From contig NC_052046.1 in NCBI RefSeq assembly GCF_015832195.1, forward strand, positions 22,684,161 through 22,748,160: a stretch of DNA of 64,000 nucleotides. Reading direction: 5' to 3'. Of the stretch, positions 51,613 to 64,000 are shown piece by piece (within the stretch, counting starts at the first letter, position 1; every line of letters starts with the position of its first letter). This DNA is from Motacilla alba alba. Taxonomy: Eukaryota > Chordata > Aves > Passeriformes > Motacillidae. Below the pieces are notes generated by a model, which made no database searches, was not told where the DNA came from, and was given only the letters and a program-made list of their open reading frames with translations. Both the position numbers and the translations under genes were made by a program.

Positions 51613-54600
51613 TGTAAGTTTTATTTAACTTCAAGATTTATATAAGCTAACAATGTTTCTGGGTCAAGGCAATATAGTTTCTTTCTTGCAACCAATGTAC
51701 AAGATTAAAACAACTTCTGATTCATCACGGACCACGTTAGGCAATTTAAATATCTTATTGCTCTCTGTTACTTCTTAAGAATGCCTTTCTCTTTAACAAT
51801 GAATTCAGGAGCAGAGACATCAGAAGTAGTTTTAAGCAAGGATTGCTGAGAATAAGAGGCGCTGTAGCTGTGATAGCAGTGTTTGAAAGTGCTTCCTAGT
51901 TGACCTGGATTCTTTTTACTGCTCTGATACCCAAGTCAGCTTACTGAATATTCATTAGAGCAGCTCAACATTGCATTCTGAACAGCAGGGATAAATGAAT
52001 CAGTATCAAGACAAAGCTTTACAAATCATGCCAACATACAGGTTCACATACATAAGTCAATCCCTTAAAGTTATTAAAACAAAAAAAAGTACATAAACAT
52101 GAAGAAATGAGGTGGGGAAGTGTTCAGCAGCTATTGTAGTTTCCTGTCACTTCTTTTCATTACAGATTGAGATATGGTGTTGCCTAAACTTGTGCCAAGA
52201 CACAGCAAGAGGAAGTGAATAAGAGCAAGAATGTTTAAGTATTAAGAGGGCTTCTAACCAATCAAACAGAAATACCAGTGTAGAAAGATTGGCAGGGACT
52301 TCTTTAGAATCTTTCTCAACCTCATCAGCTAACGGAGGAGACACATCTGCAATGAGGTGAAAAAATGACAGTCATCTAGGAAATGTTCTGAAATACTCAA
52401 ATCAGGATATGTCAAAAGCAGTTTTCTCAGACAGTTTTGTTTGACATTTTCCTATACTTTTTCATCTCCAGAGTTTTTGCACACCAGAATAGATGTTACT
52501 ATTACCATTTGAGTTTTTGTTCCAAGTTTCCATGTGCTAAAGCAAAAAGAGTCCAGGTCATGCTTTTTACGGCATGATAAATCCACACTGATACTGTAAC
52601 CTTGTGTGTCACGCTGACTTCTTTAAGTACCAATCCCAAAGCAACATCTAAATTATTCAACCCCAAATTCAGAAAAGACAAACTGAAATGTAAGAAACTA
52701 AACATAGACCATTTTCTGTATTTATTATTTTGATTCAAGAGAATACTGTCTGAGAGAAATAGTTTTTTCTGATTGGGGTTCCAATTCCCTCAACTAGTAA
52801 TAAATAAAAAAACAATAATCCTAGAAAATATGACAGGCAGCAACATCCAGACTGTGACTGTGCAGTATCTGCAGTATATATTTAAGACAGTTCAATGTAA
52901 TGTTCTAACTATGGTCAGGCAACAAGGTCATCCAGTTCTAGTGGAATAGGATAACCAGTACATAACTCTTGACGCTTCTCTACAAGGAAATATGAATTCA
53001 GCGACATTTGAACACTGTGATAACTTTGAAAATATGAAAAGTGAAGAGAGATTATGAATTTTGTTTCAAAATTTCTGGTTTCACCAGCACTGTGCAGATT
53101 TTCAAAGTACTTATTTTGAGTGAACAAAAAGGGTTTCTGTGGGAATGTGCTAACATTTGAATGAAACTTTACCTGTAATAATGACATGGAAGTTAGAAAA
53201 AGAAACAGTTCAGTGAGACATTTGAGACTGGTCATGGGATCTGAACTGGAAACTAAGAGAAAACGGAACCTTGCAGCTTTTGAGCAGTATGAATCACATT
53301 TCAAGAAAGAAAATTCTACTCATAGTCACACATAGTTTGTCAGTAATCCTGGAATCTACTTTGGAGAAAACTGACTTTAGGACGGTACTGTTGCTTCTTG
53401 TTCTGGTACTGGCTGTAGATTCTAGTACATTCTCATTGCAGAAAACAAGCTGAGATCACTCATCTTGGCTGTTGTTTTCAAACCAGCAGGGAAACATGTG
53501 GGATTTTAAAAAACCCGACTTTGTAGCTTCATAGGCTTATGCACTAGACTTCATTAAAACAAGCAGGAACTTTGTTCCTACAGAGACTTGTGAAGAAATA
53601 GTCAGGAGTCCAATATATTCAGTAATGGAATATAGCCATTTCTAGCCAAGGAAAACAAATTTTAATGTGGACTGTTCTTTTGCCTGTTACCAAATGGCTA
53701 TATTGGGAATACATATATTAACCATTCCAGCTAAATGGGAAATATATGGTTGATCTTCCACTGGACATTGAAATTTATTTGTATTCCATGGATGAACAAA
53801 ATTGACCTGAGTTGACAGCTATTTCTGTTCCTTCATTCTCTTAGATTTTAATTCAAGATTGTAACTTAGGTATATTGCAATATTTCTCTAGACCATTACA
53901 TGGTTTAAGAAACAGCCCCGTTGACATTGCTGCCATTTCTGCTTCTGTGTTACTTCACTTCCTTCCTACACTGTAACAGTCACAAGCACGATCTTACAAC
54001 CTCGATCTAGGCTTCTCATCTGAATGGACAAAATGTACCAGAAAAAAGTACCAGGTTGTTTATGATTTTGCAGGGGGCTGGGTGTTGAAGGGGAAGGGAA
54101 GACATACGGGTCTCTCTCTCATGCATGTGTGTTGCACTAGCAGCTGATGCTGACAGGAGAGTCTCTCCAACAGGAATAATTGCCACCTTGCTCAGATCAG
54201 CTGCATCTTCAGTGATGGTTGCAGCTTGTTTTTCCCTGTCCTGCACATTGGCCAGCAGCAAGGCCGTGTGTGTGTTACAGCTGCCTTACTGTGCTTACAC
54301 ACAGAATAAGCTCTGTAGCCTAGCAGTATAAAAGACAGATGAGCTGCTATGAAGGCAGAAGTAACAGTCCAGAATAATATTACGAGAATGCACTCTGCCC
54401 TGTCCTCAGAATGTTGTACGGACTTCATTAAAACCACAGATGACTTGAGACACAAGCCTGCCCATAGTTCCCTGGTTCCCCTGGGAAAGGCTCCGAGGTT
54501 TGAACCGGGTGTTTAATATAGGAGTTGAAGCAAGACAAAATTAGACGGGACCGGCAGCATCAGCAGGTTGCATACCTTGCCAACACCGGCAAAACCTTTA

Positions 54601-54802
54601 AGCTGATACCAAAACGCACCGGCGTAACGTAAAGCTGCACCGCCCCCCTGGAGACGCGCAGCCCGCACCCCCCGCCCCGGGCTGCGGCGGCGCCCGAGCC
54701 CGGCCGTAGGCTCCCGGCACCGCCCCGTGGGCCGCGCCGTTCGCTCGCCGGGCGGAGCCCCGGCTCGGGGCGGTCCCCGCGGCCCAGTTCCGGCCGGTGG
54801 GG

Positions 54803-64000
<9,198 letters not shown>

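Larger units (their letters stand above)
49238..54802. other. DMGDH-ARSB intergenic region
   Basis: Starts with the DMGDH 3' UTR, contains a CR1 tail at 51381-51612 and ends in the ARSB CpG island from about 54560. Between these I see AT-rich sequence and no supported gene. Confidence 0.8.

Overview
This window is vertebrate nuclear DNA, almost certainly from a bird and probably a songbird. The evidence is three multi-exon genes with GT-AG introns, two CpG islands, several truncated CR1 LINE 3' ends of the avian type, and one tRNA-Ile-derived SINE with a CR1 tail, a design known from passerine genomes (TguSINE1). There are no bacterial-style operons, phage or CRISPR arrays. The exact species cannot be read from the sequence.

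Layout: (1) 1-9370, minus strand: 5' part of BHMT (betaine-homocysteine S-methyltransferase). Coding exons 1-3 are visible (9332-9370, 5433-5565, 1463-1581; 97 residues); the gene runs off the left edge. (2) 9371-9747: a 377-bp GC-rich head-to-head promoter with a TATA box for BHMT and only GC boxes on the DMGDH side. (3) 9748-49237, plus strand: the complete DMGDH gene (mitochondrial dimethylglycine dehydrogenase). I resolved 16 coding exons that join in frame to 855 residues, with a 9.6-kb intron 14 and a GC-AG intron 15. (4) 49238-54802: intergenic, with a candidate DMGDH poly(A) signal, a CR1 copy and the ARSB CpG island. (5) 54803 to the right edge, plus strand: ARSB (lysosomal arylsulfatase B). 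Exons 1-4 are visible (about 297 residues, including the CTPSR formylglycine motif); the rest lies beyond the window.

Functionally, BHMT converts betaine plus homocysteine to dimethylglycine plus methionine, and DMGDH oxidises that dimethylglycine to sarcosine in mitochondria. Two consecutive enzymes of choline/betaine catabolism therefore diverge from one promoter region. ARSB, a glycosaminoglycan sulfatase, is a syntenic neighbour with no obvious pathway link. The order ARSB-DMGDH-BHMT matches the known vertebrate neighbourhood, without a BHMT2-like copy between DMGDH and BHMT.

Most of the window is intronic. Non-coding content I could support: five CR1 relics, the tRNA-SINE, several micro/minisatellites, two notable inverted repeats, a G-run array next to DMGDH exon 1, and two blocks (23.1-24.0 kb and 45.4-45.7 kb) that look like unclassified repeats. 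I found no convincing novel gene system. The observations most worth following are the shared BHMT/DMGDH promoter, the GC-AG intron with a possible intronic-polyadenylation isoform, and the internally duplicated ARSB signal peptide.
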